Assembly: GCF_016862375.1 (NCBI RefSeq)
Contig: NZ_BOMV01000071.1
Location: forward strand, 62,001 to 126,000
DNA: 64,000 bases
Origin: Paractinoplanes rishiriensis
GTDB lineage: Bacteria; Actinomycetota; Actinomycetes; Mycobacteriales; Micromonosporaceae
Direction: 5' to 3'
Part shown: one piece after another, positions 51,917-60,916 of the stretch
How the letters are laid out: every line of letters starts with the position of its first letter
Position numbering within the stretch: the first letter of the stretch is position 1
Program-made: the position numbers and the translations under genes
Notes under the pieces: model-generated
Databases searched by the model: none
Told to the model about the DNA's origin: nothing
What the model saw: the letters and a program-made list of their open reading frames with translations, nothing else

Positions 51917-53352
51917 GCTCGTCGACGCCGCACGATCAAGAGCATTACCCCGAGCGCGTACGCGAGCAGCACCGCCAAGCCGGCCCACCACGGCAGCGGG
52001 AAATAGCCGGCCGACGGGGCGTAGTGCGCGATCACCTGCGGATACTCGACCTGCGTCTGCTTGATCGCGAAACCGGCGGCCGGGGTCAGCCGCAGCAGCC
52101 ACTCGGAGACCGGGTCGGGCAGCAGCGGGAACGCGGTCACGGCGTACGGCAGCACGATCAGCGACAACCCGGCCAGGATCGCCAGCCAGCCGCGGCGCAG
52201 CCAGGCGCCGAGCCCGAAAGCGACGACCGCGCTGAGGGCGTACACCACGGCCACCCCGCCGATCACCCGCGCGCCGGTCAGCGCCGGCACCGGCTGGACC
52301 GGTATGCCGTTGCCCTTCATGATCGCGAGGCCCACCGGGACGACCACCCCGACGGCGACCAGGCCGGTGACAAATCCGGCCGCCGCGACCACCGCCGGGC
52401 CGCGGCCGGCGCCGGTGCCGTAGCGGGCCGCGACCACGACCACCACGATCAGCCCGATCACCAGGCCGGTCAGGAGAAGTTCGACGCTGCGGAGGCCGTC
52501 CTCGCCGACCGGTCCGATGTCGCCGGTGCCGCTGACCGTGACGACGCCGTCCTCTTCCTCGGCGCCGGAGGGCTGGTGGTACTTCTCCCAGTCGGTGTGG
52601 TTCATCTCGCCGACCGAGTCGCTGCGCCACGGGCCGGCGCCGCCGCCGGTCACGGCCACGTTGTCGAACACGCCCACCGCCTGGGTGAACCGGACCTGCT
52701 CGATCGCGCCGCCCAGGCCGACCTCGCGCAGCGTGAGGTCGCCCGGCGAGGTGGCGAACATCCCGACCTGCACGGTGTCCGGCAGGCCGGCCAGCTCGGC
52801 CGTCCCGGCGGTGTGCCACTGCCGGCCGTCGGCCGACTCGGCGCCGGTGATCGTGTCGCCCGAGCGGGTCAGGCGCAGCCAGCGCGGGGACTGTGCCGCC
52901 ACGCTGCCCGGCCGGCCGGCGACGTCGTGCCGGTAGTCGTGCTGGAACCGCACCCCGTGGCTGCCGGTCATCATCAGGGCCGCGTACGACGAGCCGGGCC
53001 GCACGCCGTCCTTCACGATGATCCCGGTCTTCGCCCACGGCACCAGCCCGGCAACGATCTCGTCGTGGTCCGGCGGCGGATAGGTGATCGTCCCGGTCAT
53101 CGCCGTCAGCCGTACCGTGATGCTGCCCTCGCGGCCGAGGTCCCGGTGCCAGAACCAGAACCGGTCGCTCACCACCGAGCCGTCGGCGGCGACCGGTATC
53201 ACCGGGCACGGACCGTCGCAGGACGAGCGGCTGCCGAAGGCGGGCAGCAGACCCAGCGCGATGACGGCGAGCGCGGCCACGGCCATGGCGATCAGGCGGC
53301 CGGGACGGCGGAACGCGGTCCACTCCCGGCGCAGGGATTCGATGGTCGACAT
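51913..53352 (-). CDS. ABC-2-permease-like membrane protein with a large extracellular lectin-like domain
   Basis: A 479-residue protein. A first helix (RLIAMAVAALAVIALGLLPA) is followed by about 220 extracellular residues whose pattern (FWFWHRDLGREGSITVRLT, WAKTGIIVKDG, SPRWLRLTRSGDTITGAESADG) resembles a concanavalin-like DUF1349 sandwich. At least five more helices then follow, ending with a basic RRRRA tail. This layout occurs in actinomycete ABC-2-type permeases, but no ATPase gene is adjacent. It sits between LacI-2 and the methylesterase without an operator of its own. Function is unknown; carbohydrate sensing at the surface is a guess. Confidence 0.65.
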   Translation of the reverse strand: MSTIESLRREWTAFRRPGRLIAMAVAALAVIALGLLPAFGSRSSCDGPCPVIPVAADGSVVSDRFWFWHRDLGREGSITVRLTAMTGTITYPPPDHDEIVAGLVPWAKTGIIVKDGVRPGSSYAALMMTGSHGVRFQHDYRHDVAGRPGSVAAQSPRWLRLTRSGDTITGAESADGRQWHTAGTAELAGLPDTVQVGMFATSPGDLTLREVGLGGAIEQVRFTQAVGVFDNVAVTGGGAGPWRSDSVGEMNHTDWEKYHQPSGAEEEDGVVTVSGTGDIGPVGEDGLRSVELLLTGLVIGLIVVVVVAARYGTGAGRGPAVVAAAGFVTGLVAVGVVVPVGLAIMKGNGIPVQPVPALTGARVIGGVAVVYALSAVVAFGLGAWLRRGWLAILAGLSLIVLPYAVTAFPLLPDPVSEWLLRLTPAAGFAIKQTQVEYPQVIAHYAPSAGYFPLPWWAGLAVLLAYALGVMLLIVRRRRA

Positions 53353-53482
53353 GCCGCCGGTTCTACCGAGCCGCCGGTAACACCGCGCCAACCGTGGCCG
53401 TCATGCCGCTGTTAGGCCGGTCCCGCCGGTCGCGCCGCACCCTTCGTGACCGGCAGGACCGGCCCCGGGTCGCCGCCGGGTA

Positions 53483-53511
53483 TTGACGGGACCCGATCTC
53501 CCGCCTAACTT
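53483..53511 (+). promoter_or_regulatory. Predicted promoter of the pectin methylesterase gene
   Basis: TTGACG (53483-53488) and TAACTT (53506-53511) are 17 bases apart. The operator follows 5 bases after the -10. Confidence 0.65.
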
Positions 53512-53516
53512 CCGCA

Positions 53517-53530
53517 GGAAAGGCCTTACC
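53517..53530. promoter_or_regulatory. Class-1 LacI operator, variant centre (GGAAAGGCCTTACC)
   Basis: Reverse complement GGTAAGGCCTTTCC, identical to the box at 50799 except that the central CG is GC. It overlaps the predicted transcription start, 15 bases before the ATG. Confidence 0.65.
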
Positions 53531-53544
53531 TAAGGGAGTTCCGA

Positions 53545-54612
53545 ATGCACCGTCGCAAGTTCCTCGAGTTGGCCGGCGGGTCGGCTGCCGGTGTTCTCGT
53601 TGCCGCCGGCGGTGCCGCACCGGCCGCCGCCGCCCCAGGCCGGCGGCCGTTCGCCGTGGTCGCCGCGGACGGCAGCGGTGATTTCGCCACCGTGCAGGCG
53701 GCCGTCGACGCGGTCCCGGCCGGCAACACCGAACGGCTGACCATCGCGATCCGCCCCGGCACGTACCTGGGGCAGGTCATCGTTTCCTCGACCAAGCCGT
53801 TCATCACGCTGCTGGGCACCGGGCGCAACCCCGAGCACGTGGTGGTCGCCGACAACCGGGCCAACGGCACCCCGAAGCCGGACGGCAGCGGCACCTGGGG
53901 CACTTCCGGCAGCGCCTCGGTCACCGTGGACGGCGCCGGTTTCACGGCCCGCAACCTGACCTTCGCCAACACCTTCGACGAGGTGGCCAACCCCGACCTC
54001 AGCGGCAAGCAGGCGGTCGCCATCCTCACCCGCGCCGACAAGCTGGAGTTCGAGCGGGTCCGCTTCATCGGCAACCAGGACACGCTGTACGTGAACAGCA
54101 GCGCGGCCGGAGTGATCGCGCGGGCGTACTTCCGGGACTGCTACGTCGAGGGCGACGTCGACTTCATCTTCGGCCGCGGCACCGGCGTCTTCGACCGCTG
54201 CCGCATCCACTCGCTCAACCGCAACACCACCCCGGCCGGGTACGTGACCGCGCCCAGCACCGACATCGCCAACCCGCACGGCCTGCTGTTCAACCGCTGC
54301 ACGCTCAGCTCGGACGCCCCGGCCGGCTCCGTCTTCCTGGGCCGCCCGTGGCACCCGAGCAACGACCCGAACGCGATCGGCCAGACGATCATCCGGGAGT
54401 CGTGGCTCGGTGAGCACATCGGCGCCACGCCGTGGAGCAACTTCGGCACCTGGCCGTGGCAGGACGCCCGGTTCGGCGAGTTCCACAACCGGGGCCCGGG
54501 CGCCCTGGTCACCGCCGACCGCCCCCAGCTGACCGACGAGCAGGCCGCCACCGCCACCGTGGCCGACTTCCTGCGCGGCACCGACAACTGGCGCCCGGAG
54601 TCATGCCGCTAG
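53545..54612 (+). CDS. Secreted pectin methylesterase (CE8)
   Basis: A 355-residue carbohydrate esterase of family 8 that removes methyl groups from homogalacturonan. The N-terminus MHRRKFLELAGGSAAGVLVA looks like a Tat signal, with cleavage near AAA-AP. The parallel beta-helix opens with VVAADGSGDFATVQAAVDAV. Catalytic residues are in GNQDTLYV (D179), DVDFIFG (near D206) and LGRPW (R267), and the glutamine of the QDTL motif is in place. There is no extra binding module. De-esterification prepares pectin for the two pectate lyases encoded nearby. The promoter and a class-1 operator are just upstream. Confidence 0.93.
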   Translation: MHRRKFLELAGGSAAGVLVAAGGAAPAAAAPGRRPFAVVAADGSGDFATVQAAVDAVPAGNTERLTIAIRPGTYLGQVIVSSTKPFITLLGTGRNPEHVVVADNRANGTPKPDGSGTWGTSGSASVTVDGAGFTARNLTFANTFDEVANPDLSGKQAVAILTRADKLEFERVRFIGNQDTLYVNSSAAGVIARAYFRDCYVEGDVDFIFGRGTGVFDRCRIHSLNRNTTPAGYVTAPSTDIANPHGLLFNRCTLSSDAPAGSVFLGRPWHPSNDPNAIGQTIIRESWLGEHIGATPWSNFGTWPWQDARFGEFHNRGPGALVTADRPQLTDEQAATATVADFLRGTDNWRPESCR

Positions 54613-54975
54613 ATCCTCGATCCGGTCGGCCCACCTCCTGATCAGGACGGCGTCGTGCGACACCAGCAGGACGCCGAGGCCCGCGGTCTCCCTGATCACC
54701 TTCGCGACGTGCGCCTGCGTCGAGGCGTCCAGCATCGTGGTCGCCTCGTCGCAGAGCAGGTAGCGCGGCCGGTGCGCCACGGCGCGGGCCAGGCAGGCGC
54801 GCGCCACCAGCCCGTCGAAGATCAGCGACGCACCGTCGGTCCCGTACCCCAGCACCGGGTTGAGCGTGTCCGGCTCCCCCGACGTGGCCACCACGAACGT
54901 GTCCGCGTCATCGCGCGCGGGCGTCTGCCCACATCCCGCCAATGAGCAGACGGGCAAACGGCATCCCTGCGACAC
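54601..54975 (-). pseudogene. Scar of a deleted peptide/nickel ABC operon: binding-protein start fused to ATPase end
   Basis: One open frame of 124 codons joins two unrelated pieces. The first 50 residues (SLAGCGQTPARDDADTFVVA, SGEPDTLNPVLGYGTDG) are the lipobox and mature start of a family-5 peptide/nickel-binding lipoprotein. The rest (RACLARAVAHRPRYLLCDEA, LDASTQAHVAKVI, LGVLLVSHD) is the end of an ABC ATPase from just before Walker B to the switch histidine; the signature motif and Walker A are missing. In intact operons these genes are the first and last, with two permeases between them, so one deletion removed about 4-5 kb. A function for the fusion is unlikely. Confidence 0.8.
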
Positions 54976-55046
54976 CTCACTATCTAGGAGGTCCGGTAGC
55001 CGCCATGCTTACCTAATTGCCATTAGTTTGCAATAAGGTCTCCTGC

Positions 55047-55643
55047 ATGGAATTCTCCGACGTCCTGCGCGGCCGCCGCATGGTCCGCAACTACCGCACC
55101 GACCCCATCCCCGACGCCACCGTCGACCGCATCGTGCGGATGGTGCACCGGGCGCCCAGCGCGGGTTTCGCCCAGGGCCACCGCATCGTCGTGGTTACCG
55201 ATCCGGCCCGGCGTGCCGCCTTGGCCGCGGTGGCCGAACCCTGGTATCTGGAACACGGCTTCGAGCCCTGGATCTCCCGCGCCCCCGTGCAGCTGGTGCT
55301 GGGCGTACGCGAGGCGAGCTACCACGAGCGCTACCAGGAGCCGGATAAATTGGACGCTGGCGAGGAGATCCCGTGGCCGGTCCCGTTCTGGTGGTTCGAC
55401 GCCGGCGCCCTGCTGGTCCTGCTCCAGCTGGCCGCCGCCGAGGAAGGCCTGGCCACGGGTTTCTACAGTCCCGCCGCGCCCGCTGAACTGGCGTCCCTGG
55501 CCGAGATCGCCGGTCTTCCCGCCGACGTGGCCGTGACCGGCGTGCTCACCGTGGGCCACCCGGCCGACGACCCGAGGCACGACCCCGCAAAACTGGCCGG
55601 CCGCCGCAAACCCACCACCGACCTGGTGACCTGGCTCCACTGA
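55047..55643 (+). CDS. Nitroreductase-family flavoprotein
   Basis: A 198-residue FMN-dependent oxidoreductase. The start MEFSDVLRGRRMVRNYRTDP and MVHRAPSAGFAQGHRIVVVT give the FMN-binding arginines and serine; the centre has WFDAGALLVLLQLAAAEEGL and the end GHPADDP is the usual third FMN contact. The family reduces nitro groups, quinones or activated alkenes with NAD(P)H, and in mycobacteria also F420-related substrates. The physiological substrate is unknown. The ATG at 55047 is the start that fits the family. Confidence 0.87.
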   Translation: MEFSDVLRGRRMVRNYRTDPIPDATVDRIVRMVHRAPSAGFAQGHRIVVVTDPARRAALAAVAEPWYLEHGFEPWISRAPVQLVLGVREASYHERYQEPDKLDAGEEIPWPVPFWWFDAGALLVLLQLAAAEEGLATGFYSPAAPAELASLAEIAGLPADVAVTGVLTVGHPADDPRHDPAKLAGRRKPTTDLVTWLH

Positions 55644-56320
55644 CGGGAACGCCCCGGCGGCGCTGGATCATCGCGTGCCGGGGCATCCTCCGTTGCGGGT
55701 TGTCGACGCCCGTCCGGACCGGAGCCGGGCAGGACCACGCCTGACCAGCACCGCCCGCCCATGCTCCCCTAATTGCAAACTCCTGGCAACAACGGCGCCC
55801 TCGAACCGCCGTCCCGGATTTCGGAACCCATCACCGCATATCGAGCCGCGATCCCGAATCGTGGTCACCTTCCCGTTTCATGGAAGCCCGTTCCAAATCC
55901 AGTCTCCCTGGCCACCGTGGGACCGGCTATCAAGGCGGGTTGGGAACCCGAACCGGCCGACATGCCCCGAGGCGCCGCACAGATCCGAACGCACCATCGC
56001 CAGTCGGTCGATTTACCGGGCAGGCGGGTGCCGACGTTGTCGAGTTACCGTCCGCCCGGAACTGTCCGCCTGGAACAGCGGCTACTCAAGATCTGCGCCG
56101 GCGCTCGCAAGGAGGCCCCGCGAGGGGCCCCATACCCTTCCCCGCGCCCATCACCGCAGCGGCTACGCACTCACGCCGAGATCTACAGTGAGTCCCTCGG
56201 CGAAGGCGGCGCGACGGCGGGCGCGCGTGCGCGGGACAGACCCGCCGCATTTCCGGGCGACCTCGACCCGCCAACCACCGGCCAGCCAGCAGCCCCCAGC
56301 CACAATGTCGCCACCGCCCA

Positions 56321-56362
56321 CCGCCCACCGCGCGCCGCCAGCCGCCCACCGCGCGCCGCCAG
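56321..56362. repeat. Perfect 21-base tandem duplication
   Basis: A 21-base unit beginning CCGCCCACCGCGCGCC occurs twice back to back (56321-56341 and 56342-56362), with partial copies of GCCAGC on either side. Confidence 0.85.
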
Positions 56363-57169
56363 CCGCCAGCCGCCCGGCGGGAGATCTTGACGCCGACACC
56401 ACCCAAGGAGTCTTCTTCACGGCGCGGTGGCCCCGCGGTGTCAGTCCGCCCGGCCATACGTCGCTCATCCAGCCCTTTTGCCGCAAACGTCCCCGCTGGC
56501 GCTCCTCCGCTACGCGATGTTGTCGAGCCGCTGTTCCGGAATGGCCGCAGATCGCCAAGATCCAAGGCGAGCGGCCTATCACCGTCGGGTTAAAGCATTA
56601 TCTATCGGATATATCGCCGACGGGCTGCCGCATCAAGGGACGCCAGGGCCGGGATGGGGTCCGCCATCGGCAACGGATTCGGGTCCCGCCACAAGCAGGC
56701 GTCACCGTCTCGATAGCGCCCGCTCAGACCGGCCTGCCGTTCTGTCCAGTTCGCGGCATCGGCCCCGCTATCGGCAGGTGGCCCTCCGGCGCCGCGAGCA
56801 GGCTCCTCGGCGAGTCGACCTGATGCCTTCCGTTCAGCGGAATGACAATTATCTGGAAGCGGACGAACACCCGTCCCGGACCAACCCGCCATCGCCCATT
56901 GATCAGGTGCGGAAACCGGCCGCCGCGCCGAGCCGTCCATCCACGACACCAGTGCCGGACATGCCGGTCGTGACCACCATAAACAGCCTGTGGCACGGAC
57001 CACGACCACCCGCCGGCAAACCACAGCAAATCCCCCGGAGCAGCAGAGAAGACCGCCGGCCTGGCAGCGGGGCCACGGCGTGCCAAAGAAGACCCACGCC
57101 GGTAACCGCGCTGCAAAAAACCTGCGTTGTCACACCCATTGACTGCATTCGACAAGCATGTGAACGTAG

Positions 57170-57189
57170 CCAGGCAAGCGCTTTCCTGG
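57170..57189. promoter_or_regulatory. Class-1 LacI operator upstream of pectate lyase 1
   Basis: Core GGCAAGCGCTTTCC at 57173-57186, extended to a 20-base palindrome with CCA and TGG on the flanks and a single mismatched pair. It lies 46 bases before the lyase ATG. A TTGACT hexamer at 57139-57144 gives a possible -35. Confidence 0.75.
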
Positions 57190-57234
57190 TGCTAACGACG
57201 ACTCAGCCCAAGTCGTCTGAGGAGATATACAGCT

Positions 57235-58659
57235 ATGCCCGCAGCTTCCACCACCGCCGCAGCCGTCCTCATCGCCGTCGCCACGCTGGGGATAGCCGGC
57301 CCGCCGCAGGCCGCCACGGCCAGCGCCGCTCCCCCGGCGGGTGCACCCGCACCCGCCGGGGTGACCGCGGAATCGCTGCAGGCCAAAGGCCAAGGCCCGT
57401 CCGCGGCGGCCCTCCGGATGGCACGCCAGACGCTCCCGGCCGGTGACGGTTGGGCGGCCGAAGGGACCGGCACCACCGGCGGTTCCGCGGCCGACGACGC
57501 GCACGTCTTCGTGGCGCGCAACCGCTCGGAACTGATCGCCGCGCTCGGCGGCGACGCCCTCACCAACGGCACCAACGCCACTCCGAAGATTGTCTTCGTG
57601 AGCGGCAAGATCGACATGAGCTCGGACGCCGGCAACAAGCCGATCGGCTGTGACGCGTACGCCGACCCGGCCTACTCGCTCGACGAGTTCCTGGCCACCT
57701 ACGACCCGGCGGTCTGGGGTCGCGCGGCGAAGCCCTCCGGACCGCTCGAGGACGCCCGGGTCCGCTCGGCCAAGAACCAGGGCGACAACATCAAGCTCAA
57801 CATCGGCAGCAACACCACGCTGATCGGCATCAACAACGGCCGGATCACGCACGGCAGCCTGATCCTCTCCGCGGTGAACAACGTGATCATCCGGAACCTG
57901 GAGATCACCGACGCGGCCGACTGCTTCCCGGCCTGGGACCCGACCGACGGCTCGGCCGGCAACTGGAACTCGCTGTACGACCTGGTGTCGCTCACCTTCG
58001 CCAGCACGAACGTGTGGATCGACCACAACACGTTCAGCGACGGCAACAACCACGACGCCGACCAGCCGGTCTACTTCGGCCGGCCGTACCAGGTGCACGA
58101 CGGCGCCACCGACTTCATCCGCGGCTCCGACCTGATCACGGTGTCCTGGAACGACTACTACGACCACGACAAGACCATGCTGATCGGCTCGACTGACACC
58201 CCGGGCGTGGACGTCGGCAAGCTTCGCGTGACGATCCACCACAACCGGTTCGGCAACGTCATCCAGCGCGCGCCGCGGGTCCGCTTCGGCCAGGTCGACG
58301 TCTACAACAACCTGTACGTGGCCACCGACGAGGAGACCTACCAGTACTCGCTGGGCGTCGGCGTCGACTCGGCCATCTACGCCGAGAACAACTACTTCCG
58401 GCTCAGCGCCGACGTCCCGGCGTCGAACATCACGAAGTACTGGAAGGGCACCAGGATGACCTCCACCGGCAACCTGGCGCAGACCTCCGGGCGCCCGCCG
58501 GTGCCGGTCGACCTGGTCGCCGCGCACAACGAGGCCTACGACCCCGACCTCGCCCCGGACGCCGGCTGGACCCCCACCCTGCGCACCCGGGTCGACCAGG
58601 CCCGCGCCGTCCCCGCCGTGGTCGCGTCCGGCGTCGGAATCCGCCGCCTGGGCCTCTGA
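57235..58659 (+). CDS. Secreted pectate lyase, PL1 family (lyase 1)
   Basis: A 474-residue polysaccharide lyase that cleaves de-esterified homogalacturonan by beta-elimination. The signal peptide is MPAASTTAAAVLIAVATLGI, cleaved near ATA or SAA. A spacer of about 70 residues precedes the beta-helix, which shows NTTLIGINNGRITHG, VIIRNLEITDAADCFP, TNVWIDHNTFSDG, ITVSWNDYYDHDKTMLIGS and RAPRVRFGQVDVYNN, where the PRxRFG arginine is catalytic and the WIDH/DHDKT aspartates bind calcium. The ATG follows GAGGAGATATA. A class-1 LacI operator is upstream and a strong terminator follows. Confidence 0.94.
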   Translation: MPAASTTAAAVLIAVATLGIAGPPQAATASAAPPAGAPAPAGVTAESLQAKGQGPSAAALRMARQTLPAGDGWAAEGTGTTGGSAADDAHVFVARNRSELIAALGGDALTNGTNATPKIVFVSGKIDMSSDAGNKPIGCDAYADPAYSLDEFLATYDPAVWGRAAKPSGPLEDARVRSAKNQGDNIKLNIGSNTTLIGINNGRITHGSLILSAVNNVIIRNLEITDAADCFPAWDPTDGSAGNWNSLYDLVSLTFASTNVWIDHNTFSDGNNHDADQPVYFGRPYQVHDGATDFIRGSDLITVSWNDYYDHDKTMLIGSTDTPGVDVGKLRVTIHHNRFGNVIQRAPRVRFGQVDVYNNLYVATDEETYQYSLGVGVDSAIYAENNYFRLSADVPASNITKYWKGTRMTSTGNLAQTSGRPPVPVDLVAAHNEAYDPDLAPDAGWTPTLRTRVDQARAVPAVVASGVGIRRLGL

Positions 58660-58693
58660 AAATCTGAACGCACGATCTGACGCATAGATAACG

Positions 58694-58721
58694 CGGCCCC
58701 CAACCGAAAGGTTGGGGGCCG
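58694..58721 (+). terminator. Terminator after pectate lyase 1
   Basis: A perfect 12-base stem (CGGCCCCCAACC) with a GAAA tetraloop lies 35 bases after the lyase stop. Confidence 0.85.
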
Positions 58722-58736
58722 TGCCTGTCAAACCCC

Positions 58737-58875
58737 TCAGAACACGTTCGTCCAACCGTCCCGGGTTCCCGTGTACGCCACCCCGTCCGCCTTGATCCCG
58801 CGCGCGTCCAGCAGGGTGATCGTCCCGCCGCTGTTGCCGAGCTGGACCGGAACCGCCACCGGAACCCGGACCGCC
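58737..58875 (-). pseudogene. C-terminal remnant of a lamin-tail-domain (DUF2278-like) protein
   Basis: The minus strand encodes VQLGNSGGTITLLDARGIKA and DGVAYTGTRDGWTNVF up to a stop at 58737. This is the ending of a lamin-tail domain as found in DUF2278-type proteins. Upstream the frame loses sense; a short piece in another frame (DLLYLAADEFAHLFHRE, around 58890-58950) may be a further fragment. No start, ribosome site or complete domain remains. Confidence 0.55.
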
Positions 58876-59042
58876 GCACCGGCCGCATCCGCTCGCGGTG
58901 GAAGAGGTGCGCGAATTCGTCGGCCGCCAGGTACAGCAGGTCCGGCGACTCTGCTGGGACCGCACCTGCCACCCGCGATAACAACTGCCACAATCCGGCC
59001 GTTCCGGCTTCCCCCCGCGACCCGGCCGGGCACGCTGGACCC

Positions 59043-59657
59043 ATGCACATCGGCGTCATCGGAGCAGGACGGCTCGGCGCGACCCTCGCCGAGTGGTGTG
59101 TCGAAAGCGGCCACGACGTGGCCGTCACCTCCCGTCACCCGGAGCGGCTGACCCCGCTGGTCGAGCGGCTGGGCGGCGACCACGTGACCGCGATGCCCGT
59201 CGCCGACGCTGCGGCGTACGCGGATGCCGTGCTTTTTGCCCCTGCCTGGTCCTCCGCCCGGGAAGCCGTGGATCTCGCCGCCGGCGGCCTGGACGGCAAG
59301 GTCGTCATCGACGCCACCAACCCGCCCGAGGCCGTCCCGCACGGACTGAGCGGGCTGGAGACGCTGATGGGCTGGGCACCGGAGGCGCAGTGGGTGAAAG
59401 CGTTCAACACCCTGCCGGCCACCGTGCTCTCCCGGCGCCGCGGGCACGATCCGCTGCTGGCCGAGTTCGTCTGCACCGACCTGACCGACGCCCGGCGGAC
59501 CGCGTCCCGGCTGATCGCGGACCTCGGGTTCGCGCCGTTCTACGCCGGTGGCGCCGAGACGGCCCGCCTCACCGAGACCGGCGGGCCGTTGCAGATGACC
59601 GAGGTCAGCGTGCAGGACGCCACCCAGATGCTGGCGTACGCCCTGGCCGAGCGGTAG
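59043..59657 (+). CDS. NADP-binding F420-reductase-like oxidoreductase
   Basis: A 204-residue Rossmann protein of the F420-dependent NADP-oxidoreductase group. HIGVIGAGRLGATLAEWCVE supplies the dinucleotide loop and VTSRHPERL the NADP-phosphate-binding basic residues. VVIDATNPPEAV and WVKAFNTLPATVL are typical central blocks. Many actinomycete copies are paralogues with no proven F420 activity. It is convergent with the anti-sigma gene, 3 bases apart, and seems unrelated to the pectin genes. Confidence 0.83.
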   Translation: MHIGVIGAGRLGATLAEWCVESGHDVAVTSRHPERLTPLVERLGGDHVTAMPVADAAAYADAVLFAPAWSSAREAVDLAAGGLDGKVVIDATNPPEAVPHGLSGLETLMGWAPEAQWVKAFNTLPATVLSRRRGHDPLLAEFVCTDLTDARRTASRLIADLGFAPFYAGGAETARLTETGGPLQMTEVSVQDATQMLAYALAER

Positions 59658-59660
59658 TCG

Positions 59661-60386
59661 TCAGACCGCCGCGGTCACGTACTTCTTCCCGGCGAAGTTT
59701 GTCACCTGCACCGCGGTGACCTGCGCCGGGTCGAGCAGCGCGCTGCCGTTCAGGGTCGTCCCCGCGCTCTCCCCGGCCGGCGACACCAGCCAGCTGCCGG
59801 CCAGCACGACCTCGCCGTTGCGGCCGACCACCTCGAGGCGGCACTTCTCCCCGGCCGGGATGCCGTTGACCGTGGCGGTGACCCGGACCCAGCCGACCGC
59901 GGGCGTGACCGTCGCGTTCAGCCGGACATTTGTCAGCGGGTCGACGGCCGCGGCGGTCCTGGTGCCGGGCGCCGTCGAGACCTGGGCCGAAGCCTGGGCC
60001 TGCGGGGTGCCGCCGGTGGAGGGTGCGGTGCCGCGGCCGAGCAGCACGCCGCCGCCGACCGCCACCGCGAGCACCGCGGCCGCGGCCGTGGTGAGCACCG
60101 CGAGGCGGCGCAGCCGGCCGCCGGACGACTCCTGCCGCACCTGCCGAAGGGTGCGCTGGAGCAGCAGGTCGGCGTCCTCGGGCGGGCCGTCGAGCAACAT
60201 CTCGTCGGGGATCTCGCGCAGGGCGGACGACCACTCCTGGAGCGATTCGATCTCGTCGCGGCAGGCGGCGCAGGCCGTCAGGTGGCCGTCCGCCCGGCGC
60301 TTCTCGTCGGGGGTGAGCATCTCCATCAGGTAACCGGCCATGTCGACGTGGTCGTTGGTCGGGTTCTGGCTCTCCGGCGTACTCAT
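59661..60386 (-). CDS. Anti-sigma factor, RskA-like, membrane-bound
   Basis: A 241-residue transmembrane anti-sigma factor. The cytoplasmic zinc-anti-sigma motif is HLTACAACRDEI (HxxxCxxC) within the first 50 residues. A single helix (LAVLTTAAAAVLAVAVGGGV, about 93-112) follows, and then an extracellular beta-rich domain that matches the RskA C-terminal type (LNATVTPAVGWVRVTATVNG, KYVTAAV end). It should hold the upstream sigma factor inactive until proteolysis or a redox signal releases it. Its ATG overlaps the sigma stop by four bases. Confidence 0.88.
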   Translation of the reverse strand: MSTPESQNPTNDHVDMAGYLMEMLTPDEKRRADGHLTACAACRDEIESLQEWSSALREIPDEMLLDGPPEDADLLLQRTLRQVRQESSGGRLRRLAVLTTAAAAVLAVAVGGGVLLGRGTAPSTGGTPQAQASAQVSTAPGTRTAAAVDPLTNVRLNATVTPAVGWVRVTATVNGIPAGEKCRLEVVGRNGEVVLAGSWLVSPAGESAGTTLNGSALLDPAQVTAVQVTNFAGKKYVTAAV

Positions 60387-60916
60387 GATGCCAACCGTTC
60401 TCTTCCGGCCTCGCGTAGGGCCCGTAACGCATAGTAGGACCGGGACTTCACCGTTCCCGGCGGGATGCCGAGCGCCTCGGCTGCCTCGTTGACCGTGCTG
60501 CCGTGCAGATAGACCTGTTCGAGCACGGCGCGATGCTCAGCGGAGAGTGTGCTCAACGCGTCGACCACGACGATCGAGTTCACCACGCGCTCGGCGTGAT
60601 CACCTTCGACCGCGGCGTCCGGCGGGCTTTCCCGCACTTCGGGGGGCCGTCTGTTGCGGGCCCGGATCTGGTCCAGCACGATGTTGCGCACCACGGTGAG
60701 CAACCATCCGCGGACCGAGCCCCTGGAGCTGTCCAGGCTTTCGGGATGCCGCCAGGCCCGGACGAGTGCCTCCTGCACCACGTCCTCGGCGGCGGCGCGG
60801 TCCCGAGTCAGCTGCGTGGCATACGCAAGCATGGCCCGGCCGTGTTCCTGGAACAACGATCTGACCAGTGCTTCATCGGCCACCTCCCGGCGCGGTCTGG
60901 TCCCTGTCGACGGCAT
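60383..60916 (-). CDS. sigK: ECF sigma factor, SigK-like
   Basis: A 177-residue extracytoplasmic-function sigma factor. Region 2 shows VRSLFQEHGRAMLAYATQLT and AAEDVVQEALVRAWRHPESL; region 4 shows LSAEHRAVLEQVYLHGSTVN and LGIPPGTVKSRSYYALRALR. It is coupled to an RskA-like anti-sigma factor, the standard SigK-RskA pair. The ATG at 60916 is preferred for its GGGGAG box; an ATG at 60940 is possible. The divergent lipoprotein gene, 227 bases away, is a candidate target. Confidence 0.88.
   Translation of the reverse strand: MPSTGTRPRREVADEALVRSLFQEHGRAMLAYATQLTRDRAAAEDVVQEALVRAWRHPESLDSSRGSVRGWLLTVVRNIVLDQIRARNRRPPEVRESPPDAAVEGDHAERVVNSIVVVDALSTLSAEHRAVLEQVYLHGSTVNEAAEALGIPPGTVKSRSYYALRALREAGRERLAS

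Larger units (their letters stand above)
55644..57234. other. Geneless 1.6 kb interval before the first pectate lyase
   Basis: No frame across these 1591 bases shows domain motifs or the third-position G/C bias of its neighbours. Open frames here contain high P, R and S and give no family match by eye. Recognisable items are a 21-base tandem repeat, a GC-rich hairpin near 56112-56130, several AAGATC motifs like those of the 47.5 kb interval, and the pectate-lyase operator at the right end. It may be decayed coding DNA. Confidence 0.65.

Noticed and set aside
56427..57446. A 339-codon plus-strand frame in the geneless interval
   Set aside because: Its composition is P/R/S-rich without motifs, it has no ribosome site, and it runs out of frame into the pectate lyase start.
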